64,000 nucleotides of DNA from Deltaproteobacteria bacterium (GTDB lineage: Bacteria; Myxococcota_A; Polyangia; Haliangiales; Haliangiaceae), in the NCBI GenBank assembly GCA_020630875.1, contig JAHDIH010000004.1, positions 212-64,211 on the forward strand. The letters are read 5' to 3'. A model generated the notes under the pieces. That model ran no database searches, was not told the DNA's origin, and worked only from the letters and a program-made list of their open reading frames with translations. This document shows, in pieces, positions 27,585-35,545 of this stretch. Position numbers and translations under genes: made by a program. Numbering within the stretch: position 1 is the first letter of the stretch; the number at the start of each line of letters is the position of its first letter.

Positions 27585-28293
27585 TACGATTTTTAGAAGG
27601 GAGCTCACAACGTACTTGCGCTCTCCCATCGGCTACATCGTTGCCGCACTACTACTCTTTATTGATGGAGTGCTTTTTCAGTGGATATTAAGTTCCCCGA
27701 AACCAAGGGTCTCCGCTGAAGTATTGAGACTTTACTTTGCTTGGACGGGGGGACTCGTTCTGGTGGCTGGTTTGGTTTTATCCGCACGACTCATTGCAGA
27801 CGAGCGCTCCAAAAAGACAATAGTTTTGTACAGAACTTCTCCAACCAAGGACTGGCAAGTAGTCATCGGAAAGTACCTCGCTTCATTATTCTTCCTAACC
27901 TGCGTCGTACTATTAACTCTCTACATCCCGCTGCTTATCGACGGAAAGTTCTCGACCGGTCAGATTGTGATTGGGTACACCGGAATGATTCTGCTTGGTG
28001 CCGTATCGCTCGCTATTGGAATGTTTGCCAGCGCGCTTAGTCCCAACATACTCATCGCGCTATTCCTCTCCGTTGCAATTTGCGTGATTCTCTGCTTGTT
28101 GCATCCCATGTCACAAAATTTAAATCCCCCGCTCAATGACGTAGGAGCGATGCTCGACATGTGGTGGGTTCGTTATGAGCTTGGCACGGCTCAAGGAATA
28201 CTAAGCCTCTCCAACGTGATTTACTATGTATCCCTGATCTACTTATTTTTGCTCCTCGCAACCAAAACACTGGAGGCAAAACGATGGCGTTAA
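27574..28293 (+). CDS. ABC-2 family permease, GldF-like
   Basis: A 239-residue inner-membrane protein with six hydrophobic segments. The opening TIFRRELTTYLRSPIGYIVA and the motif RLIADERSKKTIVLYRTSPT are typical of GldF/ABC-2 permeases. AAGGA lies before its ATG, and it overlaps the ATPase gene by 11 nt and the next gene by 10 nt. It is the channel-forming partner of the GldA-like ATPase. Confidence 0.88.
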   Translation: MTISTIFRRELTTYLRSPIGYIVAALLLFIDGVLFQWILSSPKPRVSAEVLRLYFAWTGGLVLVAGLVLSARLIADERSKKTIVLYRTSPTKDWQVVIGKYLASLFFLTCVVLLTLYIPLLIDGKFSTGQIVIGYTGMILLGAVSLAIGMFASALSPNILIALFLSVAICVILCLLHPMSQNLNPPLNDVGAMLDMWWVRYELGTAQGILSLSNVIYYVSLIYLFLLLATKTLEAKRWR

Positions 28294-30215
28294 GAACTGT
28301 ATCCCCGGTATGGCTAACGGCAATTCTTTGCTTGGGCCTATTTCTTCTGCTTCTTGGAGAGCGCGCGCTTGGCGACATGAACTTGCTAAGAACGGTGCCA
28401 TCGCTGCTTGGTGTTCTCGCGGTACTGGGCTCCACGATATTTCGAGTCGTCGCTTTCAAAAAAGCTCCTTCGGAGCACCGCAAGGTTGAATTAACCTTCT
28501 TGTGGTGCCAACTAGGCGTAGTGGTCGCAGTCATTGGATACTTCCTCACTACCCCGACTGGCGCCGGCCTACTTGGAATAGACGTTGCAAACGAAGCTAC
28601 TTTTGCAAAGTTCAAAACCGCCGGAACCATATTGTGGATGATCGCTTTGGTGGTATCTCTAACGCCGCTACTTGCGGTAGAATTCACCCTTGGCACTTCC
28701 AGGCGGATGTCTTTTGATCCGAAGGCCATGAGCAAGAGTAGCGGCACGGTAGAAGGACTTCGAGTTCGAGAAGTAGCGACCGCTGGTACGACTGTAGCTC
28801 TCGCTCTCAGTCTCACGATGGTAACTTGCGGAGTTGCCAAGGAAAAAGACGTTCAAAAGGACTACAGCTACTTTGCTACCACTCGGCCTAGCGATGCCAC
28901 CGCCGCCATTGTCAAAGATAGGTCAGAACCCATCGACGTCTATCTATTCTTTCCTGATGGTATCACGAAACAAGAAGTAGAAAACTACTTCAGCGAGCTA
29001 AAAAGAAAAGGCGCAGCTATTAACGTTCATCATAAGAGCCGCGTCATCGACGCTAAGCTAGCAAAAGAGCTGTCGGTATCATCAGATGGCGCCATTGTAT
29101 TCGCCAAAGGAACCAAAAATCCAAAGCGCTTGCTGATTCCCACCGACGATCAAAAAGCGCGAAAGAAGCTCCGTGAGCTCGATCAGTTGGTTAACAAAGA
29201 ACTAATGAAGGCCGTGCGAAAGAGTCTTGTTGCCTACTTTACGGTGGGGCATGGAGAACTAAACACTCGCAAGCTAAAAGGGTTTGCTGCTGCTCAAACT
29301 ATGGGAGCAGCCAATACCCTTAAGGATATACTTCGCTCGAGAAACTACCAAGTGAAAGATCTAGGCGCGACGCAAGGCCTTGCCAGTAAGATTCCTGAAG
29401 ACGCAGCGGCAGTGTTGATTTTGGGACCGACCATTCCTTTCTCTGATGAAGAAACGACAGCACTCGGTCAGTTCATCGAATCAGGTGGTAATGTAATCGT
29501 GGCACTCGATCCCGATAGTCCAGTGAGACTGGATTCTGTATTGCAAAAGCTTGGCGTTACCTTCGATCCTCTACTGGTACTCGATGATAAAAGCCATGTT
29601 CGAGTGAACAACATTGCTCCCAAAGCGCACAAAATGTTCGTACTGACGAGTAGCTTTGCCGCGCACTCTTCCACGACCGTCGCCAGTCAGTCGAATGCAA
29701 GTATGATGTTGGTTCGTCCAGGCTCGTTGACCAAGCGCGATCTTCCAGCAAACAAAAAGCTAACCTTCGTCGTAAAAAGTAGAAACACAGCATTTGCCGA
29801 CCTCAACAGCAACCTGATGTTTGATGCCGACAGCGAAAAGCGACGGGTTCACAACTTTGCCGCAGCGGTTGAATTGAAGAAAAAAGATCCAGCCAAAGAA
29901 AACAAATTTAGAAGTATGGTTTTTGCGGATGCCGACCTTTTCTCGGACAACTCACTCGGAAGCAAATCAAACCCTCGAACTAACGTGTACCAACGCATGG
30001 CGCAAATCGTTGTCGCCAATAGCATTCTTTGGGTTGGCGGCGAAGAAAAGCTGGCCGGCAAAATCGAACATGAAAAAGACATCGAGATTATTCACACAAA
30101 GAACCAGAATATGGTTTGGTTCTGGGCCAACGTCATTTTGGTCCCCCTCTTAATTCTCGGATTAGGGCTACTTTACATTGCATATTACAAACGCAAAACG
30201 GGGAGGCAATCATGA
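28284..30215 (+). CDS. GldG-family ABC-associated auxiliary membrane protein
   Basis: A 643-residue protein. Residues about 1-185 hold five or so membrane helices, more than in classical GldG. Residues about 210-560 are the extracytoplasmic GldG/IFT52-like domain (PIDVYLFFPDG, KSLVAYFTVGHGE, DAAAVLILGPTIPFSDEE, FIESGGNVIVALDP). A last helix near residues 608-630 precedes a basic tail. GGAGG precedes its ATG. The gene overlaps its neighbours on both sides. Its N-terminal helices may be a fused second permease portion, which would complete the transporter; that is inference. Confidence 0.85.
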   Translation: MALRTVSPVWLTAILCLGLFLLLLGERALGDMNLLRTVPSLLGVLAVLGSTIFRVVAFKKAPSEHRKVELTFLWCQLGVVVAVIGYFLTTPTGAGLLGIDVANEATFAKFKTAGTILWMIALVVSLTPLLAVEFTLGTSRRMSFDPKAMSKSSGTVEGLRVREVATAGTTVALALSLTMVTCGVAKEKDVQKDYSYFATTRPSDATAAIVKDRSEPIDVYLFFPDGITKQEVENYFSELKRKGAAINVHHKSRVIDAKLAKELSVSSDGAIVFAKGTKNPKRLLIPTDDQKARKKLRELDQLVNKELMKAVRKSLVAYFTVGHGELNTRKLKGFAAAQTMGAANTLKDILRSRNYQVKDLGATQGLASKIPEDAAAVLILGPTIPFSDEETTALGQFIESGGNVIVALDPDSPVRLDSVLQKLGVTFDPLLVLDDKSHVRVNNIAPKAHKMFVLTSSFAAHSSTTVASQSNASMMLVRPGSLTKRDLPANKKLTFVVKSRNTAFADLNSNLMFDADSEKRRVHNFAAAVELKKKDPAKENKFRSMVFADADLFSDNSLGSKSNPRTNVYQRMAQIVVANSILWVGGEEKLAGKIEHEKDIEIIHTKNQNMVWFWANVILVPLLILGLGLLYIAYYKRKTGRQS

Positions 30216-31318
30216 ATCGCGGAATCGCAATCCATGGCATGTTGCTCGTAGTCATGCTCGGCTATGGCTACAGAGCGTGGACAGAAGACAGCAAAGATGA
30301 AAAAGAAAACCGTGGCAGTGTTGAGGTTTGGAACAAAAGTGGTTTGACACTGATTTCTTACGACAAACATGTCGTGGTAGGAAAACGGGACACCACCACC
30401 AATCTACAACTTGAAAAGCGCAAAGACAGTTGGGGCACCTACTGGTGGGGCATTGAAACGCGAACTACCAAGACAGAGCGACCCGCTCCTAAAGCAACAC
30501 CAGCAGTAGAAGGTCAACCACCTACGCCCCGAGAGACAACCACAGATACCAAAACCACCACTGAAGAGTTTCCTTTGGGAGCCAAATCGTTAGAACTAGA
30601 GAAGCAGTGGAATAAACTTCGCGCGCTCGCTTCCCTTGGAAAGTTAGCAACAACGAATAAGGCGGACTATGGACTGGATGATTCGGAGAGTCTCATTACT
30701 TTTACTTTTGGAGCGGAACAGAGCAAGTTGATTGTGGGAGACAACGTCTATGGCTCCTCCGATAGGTACGTGACAGAAGTAAACGGTGATACGTCTTTCA
30801 CCCTAGCCGGTTCACTTTTAGGAACGGTTACAGGGGGCAAGGCGGGACTGTCTTTACGAAGGTTCATCGACATAGAAGAAAAGGATCTTGCTGAAGTCAC
30901 GCTATCTACTGGCGGCAAGTCAGTAACCATTGTTTCCGCGGAGGAGGAAATTAAGTCCGAATCTACCTCGAAGTCCAAAACCAAAAAGTTCGGTTGGGCC
31001 AAAAAGGAGTCTCCTAAGTCCATCGATGATGGTCTAACAACGTTCTTCAAAAAAATTCAATCGGTGGCGCCCAAGGAATACAAACCATCGCAAACCACGT
31101 CAGAATTGAAAGAGGTCGTTGTAGTCAAATTCATCTCTCAAAAGGGGGCTGAGCAACAGCTCACCATTTACAGCAAGTCTGAACCACCGGAACCACCTCA
31201 AACGGCGGCAAAAGTGAACTATTTCGCTCGAAGTACGCTGTCTCGAGTCCCCGCGACGATTCCGCAATCCATCGGAGAGTTCGTACAACAGAATATTTCT
31301 CAGCTTACAGGGGAATAA
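30212..31318 (+). CDS. DUF4340 domain-containing protein of the GldA-like operon
   Basis: A 368-residue protein from the ATG at 30212, overlapping the previous stop by 4 nt (ATGA) behind a GGAGG ribosome site. The first 20 residues are a membrane anchor or uncleaved signal (IHGMLLVVMLGYGYRAW). The rest fits DUF4340: KTTTEEFPLGAKSLELEKQW, ALASLGKLATTNKADYGLDD, ITFTFGAEQSKLIVGD. DUF4340 proteins accompany GldG-type ABC systems and are expected in the periplasm; the role is unknown. It ends 27 nt before the HtrA-like gene. Confidence 0.88.
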   Translation: MNRGIAIHGMLLVVMLGYGYRAWTEDSKDEKENRGSVEVWNKSGLTLISYDKHVVVGKRDTTTNLQLEKRKDSWGTYWWGIETRTTKTERPAPKATPAVEGQPPTPRETTTDTKTTTEEFPLGAKSLELEKQWNKLRALASLGKLATTNKADYGLDDSESLITFTFGAEQSKLIVGDNVYGSSDRYVTEVNGDTSFTLAGSLLGTVTGGKAGLSLRRFIDIEEKDLAEVTLSTGGKSVTIVSAEEEIKSESTSKSKTKKFGWAKKESPKSIDDGLTTFFKKIQSVAPKEYKPSQTTSELKEVVVVKFISQKGAEQQLTIYSKSEPPEPPQTAAKVNYFARSTLSRVPATIPQSIGEFVQQNISQLTGE

Positions 31319-31345
31319 ATATTGCTCACCAGGAGTCTTACAAAT

Positions 31346-32485
31346 ATGAGCAATGTATTTCGATCTTCGCTGTTGGTTGTCCTAGGTCTCGTGCTCGCTG
31401 CAAGCGTTTCTTCGACAGAAACCACGAGCAACGTAGCGTTCGCCAATCAACTACCAATTAGTGGTTCTTCCTCCATCGCCGATGCTGCTGCGAAGTCCGT
31501 CCCTTCGGTGGTTAATATTTTCAGCAAGCGGGAAGTTAAAAGGCAAATGAGTCCGTTCTTTAACGACCCCTTTTTCAATCATCCCAACTCGCCATTTGGC
31601 ATGGAGCGCCGTGGTGAACCGAGATACGCCAAAAGTCTGGGTTCTGGAGTCATCGTCAGTAAGCAAGGTCACATCTTAACTAATGCTCACGTCATAAAGG
31701 ATGCGTCCGAAATTCGCGTCGCCCTCCATAACGGCAAGGAATACGATGCCAAAATAGTTGGTGCAGATCCAATGAGCGACGTTGCAGTCATCAAACTGAC
31801 GAAGCCTCCACGCAATTTGAAACCAGCAACGTTTGCCGACTCAGACAAAGTTCGGCTCGGCGAAGTGGTCATTGCGATTGGCAATCCTTTCGGAGTGGGC
31901 CAAGCGGTCACCATGGGTATCATTTCAGCCAAGGGGCGAGCTGGCGTTGGAATTGTTCGCTACGAAGACTACATTCAAACCGACGCAGCGATTAACCCAG
32001 GCAACTCGGGTGGTGGCCTCATTAACATGCGAGGACAACTAGTTGGTATCAACACCGCCATCCTTTCCAAGTCGGGTGGATATCAAGGTATTGGATTTGC
32101 TATTCCCTCTAACATGGCTAAAAAGATCATGAATGGACTCATCGCTGGTGGGACCTTCAAACGAGGCTACCTTGGAATCTACATGGCCCCACTGGACAGC
32201 GAGAATGCAACATTAGTTGGTACAAAGAGAAAAAAAGGCGTCATCGTCGCCAAGGTTGTTAAGGGTGGTGCTGGTGCTAAGGCGGGTCTGCGCGAAAGAG
32301 ACATTATAATCTCTGCTAATGGTACAGAAATCTCTAGCGGCGGAGAGCTAAGTAACTTTGTGGCGATGCAAGGAGTAGGTTCTAAGCTCACCCTAGTGGT
32401 AGACCGTGGCGGGAAAACAATTCCGCTCACTGCCAGGTTGGGCGAACTGGATGAGAAGAAGCTATCGCCCAACAAGCGACGTTAA
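31346..32485 (+). CDS. DegQ/HtrA-like periplasmic serine protease
   Basis: A 379-residue protease started at the ATG at 31346, preceded by AGGAG 10 nt upstream; an in-frame TTG lies at 31322. The N-terminus is a signal peptide. The trypsin-like domain has the triad His115 (LTNAHVI), Asp145 (SDVAVIKL) and Ser221 (INPGNSGGGL). A single PDZ domain occupies about residues 265-365 (RGYLGIYM, GAGAKAGLRERDIII). One PDZ and the length are those of DegS/HtrA-short forms. It degrades or refolds damaged envelope proteins. It follows the gldA-like operon closely and may be cotranscribed. Confidence 0.95.
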   Translation: MSNVFRSSLLVVLGLVLAASVSSTETTSNVAFANQLPISGSSSIADAAAKSVPSVVNIFSKREVKRQMSPFFNDPFFNHPNSPFGMERRGEPRYAKSLGSGVIVSKQGHILTNAHVIKDASEIRVALHNGKEYDAKIVGADPMSDVAVIKLTKPPRNLKPATFADSDKVRLGEVVIAIGNPFGVGQAVTMGIISAKGRAGVGIVRYEDYIQTDAAINPGNSGGGLINMRGQLVGINTAILSKSGGYQGIGFAIPSNMAKKIMNGLIAGGTFKRGYLGIYMAPLDSENATLVGTKRKKGVIVAKVVKGGAGAKAGLRERDIIISANGTEISSGGELSNFVAMQGVGSKLTLVVDRGGKTIPLTARLGELDEKKLSPNKRR

Positions 32486-32492
32486 CCTGGAA

Positions 32493-32672
32493 CTATCCGT
32501 CCTTAACTTCTGTATCCCGATAAGGGCAATGCCGGCAGCCCGAGCTGCAGCAAGTACCTCTTTGCTGATGAGCCAACCGCGTGAATACCGTGTAACCGGT
32601 ATCGGGGTCGATGTAGGTTATCTTCTTTGCCGCGCAGGCTTCTTCATGCGCCTGATGCCAGTTAGGTTTCAC
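32493..32672 (-). CDS. DUF5522-family small cysteine-rich protein
   Basis: A 59-residue gene, easily missed because of its length. It starts at GTG 32672, with AAGGA just upstream and an in-frame TAA immediately before that. The protein reads WHQAHEEACAAKKITYIDPD, then TGYTVFTRLAHQQRGTCC and SSGCRHCPY. The YIDPxTGYxVFT and RGxCCxSGCRHCPY motifs are the hallmark of DUF5522, a short protein family with conserved cysteines, probably metal-binding, of unknown role. It is convergent with the HtrA-like gene. A longer ORF on the plus strand across the same bases (32406-32762) is a shadow. Confidence 0.85.
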   Translation of the reverse strand: MKPNWHQAHEEACAAKKITYIDPDTGYTVFTRLAHQQRGTCCSSGCRHCPYRDTEVKDG

Positions 32673-32757
32673 GATTCCTTAGTACCACGTGGCAGGTCGA
32701 TTGGAATAAGATATTTTGCAGATGAAACCTTCCTAATAGAATCTAACTACGGGACAA

Positions 32758-32763
32758 TATAAT
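32758..32763 (+). promoter_or_regulatory. Consensus -10 box 5 nt before the TTG start
   Basis: TATAAT, a perfect -10, ends 5 nt before the TTG start at 32769. No convincing -35 is visible. The paralogues at 33834 and 34345 have TAAAAT (33823-33828) and TAGAAT (34334-34339) at exactly the same 5-nt distance. Confidence 0.5.
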
Positions 32764-32768
32764 AACTA

Positions 32769-33215
32769 TTGCCTTTTAGAGAAGAAAGCAGCGGCAGCTG
32801 CGTAATTTGCCAAGCAATCAGTCAACAACAATGCCAACGCTGCAATGTTGTTGTTTGCCAAAATCACATCGTTAAGAAGTCTTCCTCTACCACCTGCTCG
32901 CTATGCGGCGAGGAGATGTCGCAAGCCATAACACCAATAGAAGGTGAGCTGGCGCTCAGTAAACGGAAGCTGAAGTCATCAATTGTTTGTACCTTTGGAT
33001 ATGCGACTACAGCTGCGATCTCACTCTGGCTGTTCCTTCTGGTGCCAGGAGTTGTTTTGCCAATTGCCTGCCTCCTTGCACTATGTGTGTCTACAGCACT
33101 ATCTGCAGCCTTTGGCCTAAAAATTCGTGACAACAACCGTGACGTGCGGCAACAACGAAAAAAGATAGACAAAATTGCTCAACCCATTACAAGATTACTC
33201 CCCTCTACTTCTTAA
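32769..33215 (+). CDS. Zinc-finger/transmembrane protein, array copy 1
   Basis: A 148-residue protein beginning at TTG 32769, a position homologous to the ATG of its paralogues (M-x-F-R-E opening). Residues about 11-47 hold a Cys/His cluster with spacing C-x2-C-x7-C-x2-C-x4-C-x2-H-x9-C-x2-C, like a B-box or treble-clef zinc finger. Residues about 75-118 form a hydrophobic hairpin of two membrane segments, followed by a basic, charged tail. The finger and the tail should both be cytoplasmic. It is the first of four tandem paralogues up to 34827; its first 150 nt are nearly identical to those of copy 2. Function unknown. Confidence 0.75.
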   Translation: MPFREESSGSCVICQAISQQQCQRCNVVVCQNHIVKKSSSTTCSLCGEEMSQAITPIEGELALSKRKLKSSIVCTFGYATTAAISLWLFLLVPGVVLPIACLLALCVSTALSAAFGLKIRDNNRDVRQQRKKIDKIAQPITRLLPSTS

Positions 33216-33252
33216 GGGTTAAAGAATGACGACGAATTAAGGAATCAACCAA

Positions 33253-33793
33253 ATGCCTTTTTAGAGAAGAAAGCAGCGGAAGCTGCGTAATTTGCCAAGC
33301 AATCAGTCAACAACAATGCCAACGCTGCAACGTTGCTGTTTGCCAAAGTCACATCGTTAAGAAGTCTTCCTCTACCACTTGCTCGCTATGCAGCGAGGAG
33401 ATGTCGCAAGCCATAGCACCAATAGAATCACAATTACTATCTAGCAAACGTCAGCTAAAAACATCACTTCTTGGTACCGTCGGGTCAGTAGCTACTGGAG
33501 CAATTTCAGCCTCGCTCTTACCATTGGCGGTGCGCTTATCAGAATCGACTGGAGTTTGGACTTGGGTAGGAGGTTTCTTAGGGCTAGGCTGCATCCTCGC
33601 TTTGAGTGCTTCTATAGTCTTTTTCGCCGCATTTGGACTCGGAGTTAATGCTTCGATTATTGGTGCGCGGAGAGAAGAAAAAAAAATAGACGACATAAAG
33701 CAACCCATTACCCGAGCTCTCCCCTCCACTTCCGAGGGGTTCGCAGTCGCTGAAGAGAAACTCCAAAGATGGAACTCTTGGGACTCAGATTGA
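33253..33793 (+). pseudogene. Zinc-finger/transmembrane protein, array copy 2, frameshifted
   Basis: A near-copy of the 32769 gene. The ATG at 33253 opens M-P-F and then hits TAG because the T run after CC has five T instead of four. Correcting that one base restores the frame: the Cys/His cluster, two membrane segments and an extended tail (FAVAEEKLQRWNSWDSD). No alternative start exists in the correct frame before 33401, which would remove the whole finger. It could be a real frameshift, a slippage-prone phase switch or a sequencing error; a truncated 130-residue membrane protein from the ATG at 33401 is also possible. Confidence 0.65.
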
Positions 33794-33833
33794 CGAAATC
33801 ACACTAAGCTTGCACCTTGTGATAAAATAAAAC

Positions 33834-34316
33834 ATGAAATTTAGGGAGCAGCCCGTTGGGCCGCCGTGCAAACTGTGCAAAACGCCGACAGAGAGACAGT
33901 GCAAGCGGTGTCTCATGCCTTGGTGTGAGGCTCATAGCGAAACTCTTCGATGCAGACAGTGTAGCGCAGAAAAGGACGCGATAGTCGCAGCAGCTAATGA
34001 TGCTATCGCCAACCATAAACGCGGTACTTTTTCAGCACTAAAAAACATGGGGGCCTCTGGGCTTGGCTTGGCGGTTTCTGGCTCTTTTCTTGCTCTATTC
34101 TTCTTCGTTGGGAACCCTATGTCCTTTGGATGGAATCTGTTAGGAGTTTTTTCTCTCATGGCTTTCATGGGACTCGTGACCAATATTATTTTTCAGAAAA
34201 TCGGAGTAGCCTACCATCTGTCTGGTTCCTTGTGGAACCGATTGAAGTTTTGGAAAAAAAAGAAAGAGCTTGCTAAACCCAAACCTCGGTTAGAACTTCC
34301 CAAGTCCAACGAATGA
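33834..34316 (+). CDS. Zinc-finger/transmembrane protein, array copy 3
   Basis: A 160-residue paralogue. The Cys/His cluster CKLCKTPTERQCKRC, LMPWCEAHSETLRCRQC keeps the spacing of copy 1, with 5 rather than 9 residues before the last CxxC. Two membrane segments cover about residues 72-120 (GLGLAVSGSFLALFFFV and LGVFSLMAFMGLVTNIIF). The tail is very basic (WKKKKELAKPKPRLELPK). TAAAAT sits 5 nt upstream of the ATG with no Shine-Dalgarno sequence. It is more similar to copy 4 than to copies 1-2, so two rounds of duplication are likely. Confidence 0.75.
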   Translation: MKFREQPVGPPCKLCKTPTERQCKRCLMPWCEAHSETLRCRQCSAEKDAIVAAANDAIANHKRGTFSALKNMGASGLGLAVSGSFLALFFFVGNPMSFGWNLLGVFSLMAFMGLVTNIIFQKIGVAYHLSGSLWNRLKFWKKKKELAKPKPRLELPKSNE

Positions 34317-34344
34317 ACGATCGTTTCCTATGATAGAATAGCTT

Positions 34345-34827
34345 ATGGCGTTTAGGGAAGCCCCCATTGGCCCACCTTGCAAGTTGTGCAGTACTCCGAC
34401 GGAGAGGCAATGCCAGCGATGCCTCATGCCTTGGTGTGAAAAACACCAAGAACTACAGTGTTTGGTCTGCGTCGAAGACAGCCAAGCGATAATAAAACCT
34501 ATTGAAAGAAAAGTGGTTGTAAGCAAAAAGAAAATGCTTTCTCATTTTGCCCGTGGCGCGGGATCAATGATCGGTGGGGCAGCGTCTCTGTATGGAATGT
34601 CCGTAGGCGGGGCGCTAGGAACAAGTGGAAACCTGGGAATCGGCTTATTAGTTTTTACGGCCGGACTTTGTGGCGTATTTACATTTCTCGGGAGCTCGAT
34701 CTATTTTGCATATCGACTCATTATTGATGGCGTTCTTTCAGTGTGGAACAGGTGGAAGCTCTCTTTAGAAAAACGAGAGCTAAAGAAACCCAAACGTCGT
34801 CTCCAAAGGCTTGATTTCGACGACTGA
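34345..34827 (+). CDS. Zinc-finger/transmembrane protein, array copy 4
   Basis: A 160-residue paralogue opening MAFREAPIGPPCKLC and continuing TPTERQCQRCLMPWCEKH, then LQCLVC. The membrane hairpin (about residues 70-130) is Gly-rich (GAGSMIGGAASLYGMSVGGA). The tail is basic (SLEKRELKKPKRRLQ) and ends in Asp residues. TAGAAT lies 5 nt before the ATG. It ends the array, 53 nt before grpE. No partner gene identifies its role. Confidence 0.75.
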   Translation: MAFREAPIGPPCKLCSTPTERQCQRCLMPWCEKHQELQCLVCVEDSQAIIKPIERKVVVSKKKMLSHFARGAGSMIGGAASLYGMSVGGALGTSGNLGIGLLVFTAGLCGVFTFLGSSIYFAYRLIIDGVLSVWNRWKLSLEKRELKKPKRRLQRLDFDD

Positions 34828-34861
34828 CTCCTGTTGCTACCACTCAGTCTTGACTGACGTA

Positions 34862-34880
34862 GCAAGGGTGATACCCTTGC
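34862..34880 (+). promoter_or_regulatory. Perfect hairpin abutting the grpE start codon
   Basis: GCAAGGGT-GAT-ACCCTTGC: an 8-bp perfect stem with a 3-nt loop ending at the base before the GTG at 34881. The only Shine-Dalgarno-like bases (AAGGG) are inside the stem, so folding would mask them. This fits a temperature-responsive leader or another translational control element for a heat-shock gene. A second short inverted repeat, TCAGTC-TT-GACTGA, lies just upstream at 34844-34857. Confidence 0.55.
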
Positions 34881-35543
34881 GTGGTGAGTGATCCAGAGTC
34901 AAATGAAACCCCTGATTCAGCCCCTGAAGAATTTGATGCGGTCGCCGCTGCAAAAGAGCTCGAAGAGGCAATGGCGGCTGCCAAACCAACCGTATTGGAA
35001 GACGAAGACATGGGCGGCAAATACGTCGAAACCCTTGAAGATGAAATTTCAAAGCTAAACGCGATCATTGCTGCGGAACAACGTCGTACGGCGCAAGCCA
35101 AAGAGGCATTAGAAAAAGAGTCCGCTCGAGCCGACCGAGCACAGGACGATGTAGAAAAAGCAAAAGCTCGCGTAGAAGGTGATGCGAAAGTTAAAATCGA
35201 GCAGAAGCGGCGCAAAATGCTTATCTCACTTATTGAGGTGCTGGACGACCTAACCAGGGCTATCGAAGCTGCCAACCAAGCAAGTGAAAATTCACCGATA
35301 CTTGACGGTATCGAAGCTGTGGAGCGCAAGTTTATTTCTGAATTGAAGCAATACGGTGTCGAGCCGGTAGGTGAAAAAGTCGGTGATGAATTTACCCCCG
35401 AGCTTCATGATGCGCTTAGCATGCAAACTACAGAGGATGCTAAGCAAAACAATACGATCGCTAACGTTTACGCCAAAGGGTACAAAATTGGAGAAGACAT
35501 TCTCAGGCCAGCTCGCGTGATCGTGTTTAAACATCAAGGATAG
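34881..35543 (+). CDS. grpE: Nucleotide exchange factor GrpE
   Basis: A 220-residue GrpE, the factor that releases ADP from DnaK. Residues about 1-45 are an acidic disordered head. Residues about 48-115 are the long coiled coil, and residues 116-220 contain the four-helix and beta-wing parts with the family signature (ILDGIEAVERKFISEL, YGVEPVGEKVGDEFTPELHD, IANVYAKGYKIGEDILRPARV). GTG codons at 34881 and 34884 are both possible starts. dnaK and dnaJ are not in the window. The EVE-domain gene follows after 2 nt. Confidence 0.96.
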   Translation: MVSDPESNETPDSAPEEFDAVAAAKELEEAMAAAKPTVLEDEDMGGKYVETLEDEISKLNAIIAAEQRRTAQAKEALEKESARADRAQDDVEKAKARVEGDAKVKIEQKRRKMLISLIEVLDDLTRAIEAANQASENSPILDGIEAVERKFISELKQYGVEPVGEKVGDEFTPELHDALSMQTTEDAKQNNTIANVYAKGYKIGEDILRPARVIVFKHQG

Positions 35544-35545
35544 TT

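Noticed and set aside
32406-32762. 118-residue plus-strand ORF
   Set aside because: Overlaps the end of the HtrA gene and the DUF5522 gene on the opposite strand; no family or start signal.
33401-33793. Independent gene starting at ATG 33401
   Set aside because: Homology to copy 1 extends 140 nt upstream in the same frame, so this is the remainder of a frameshifted gene; kept only as an alternative.
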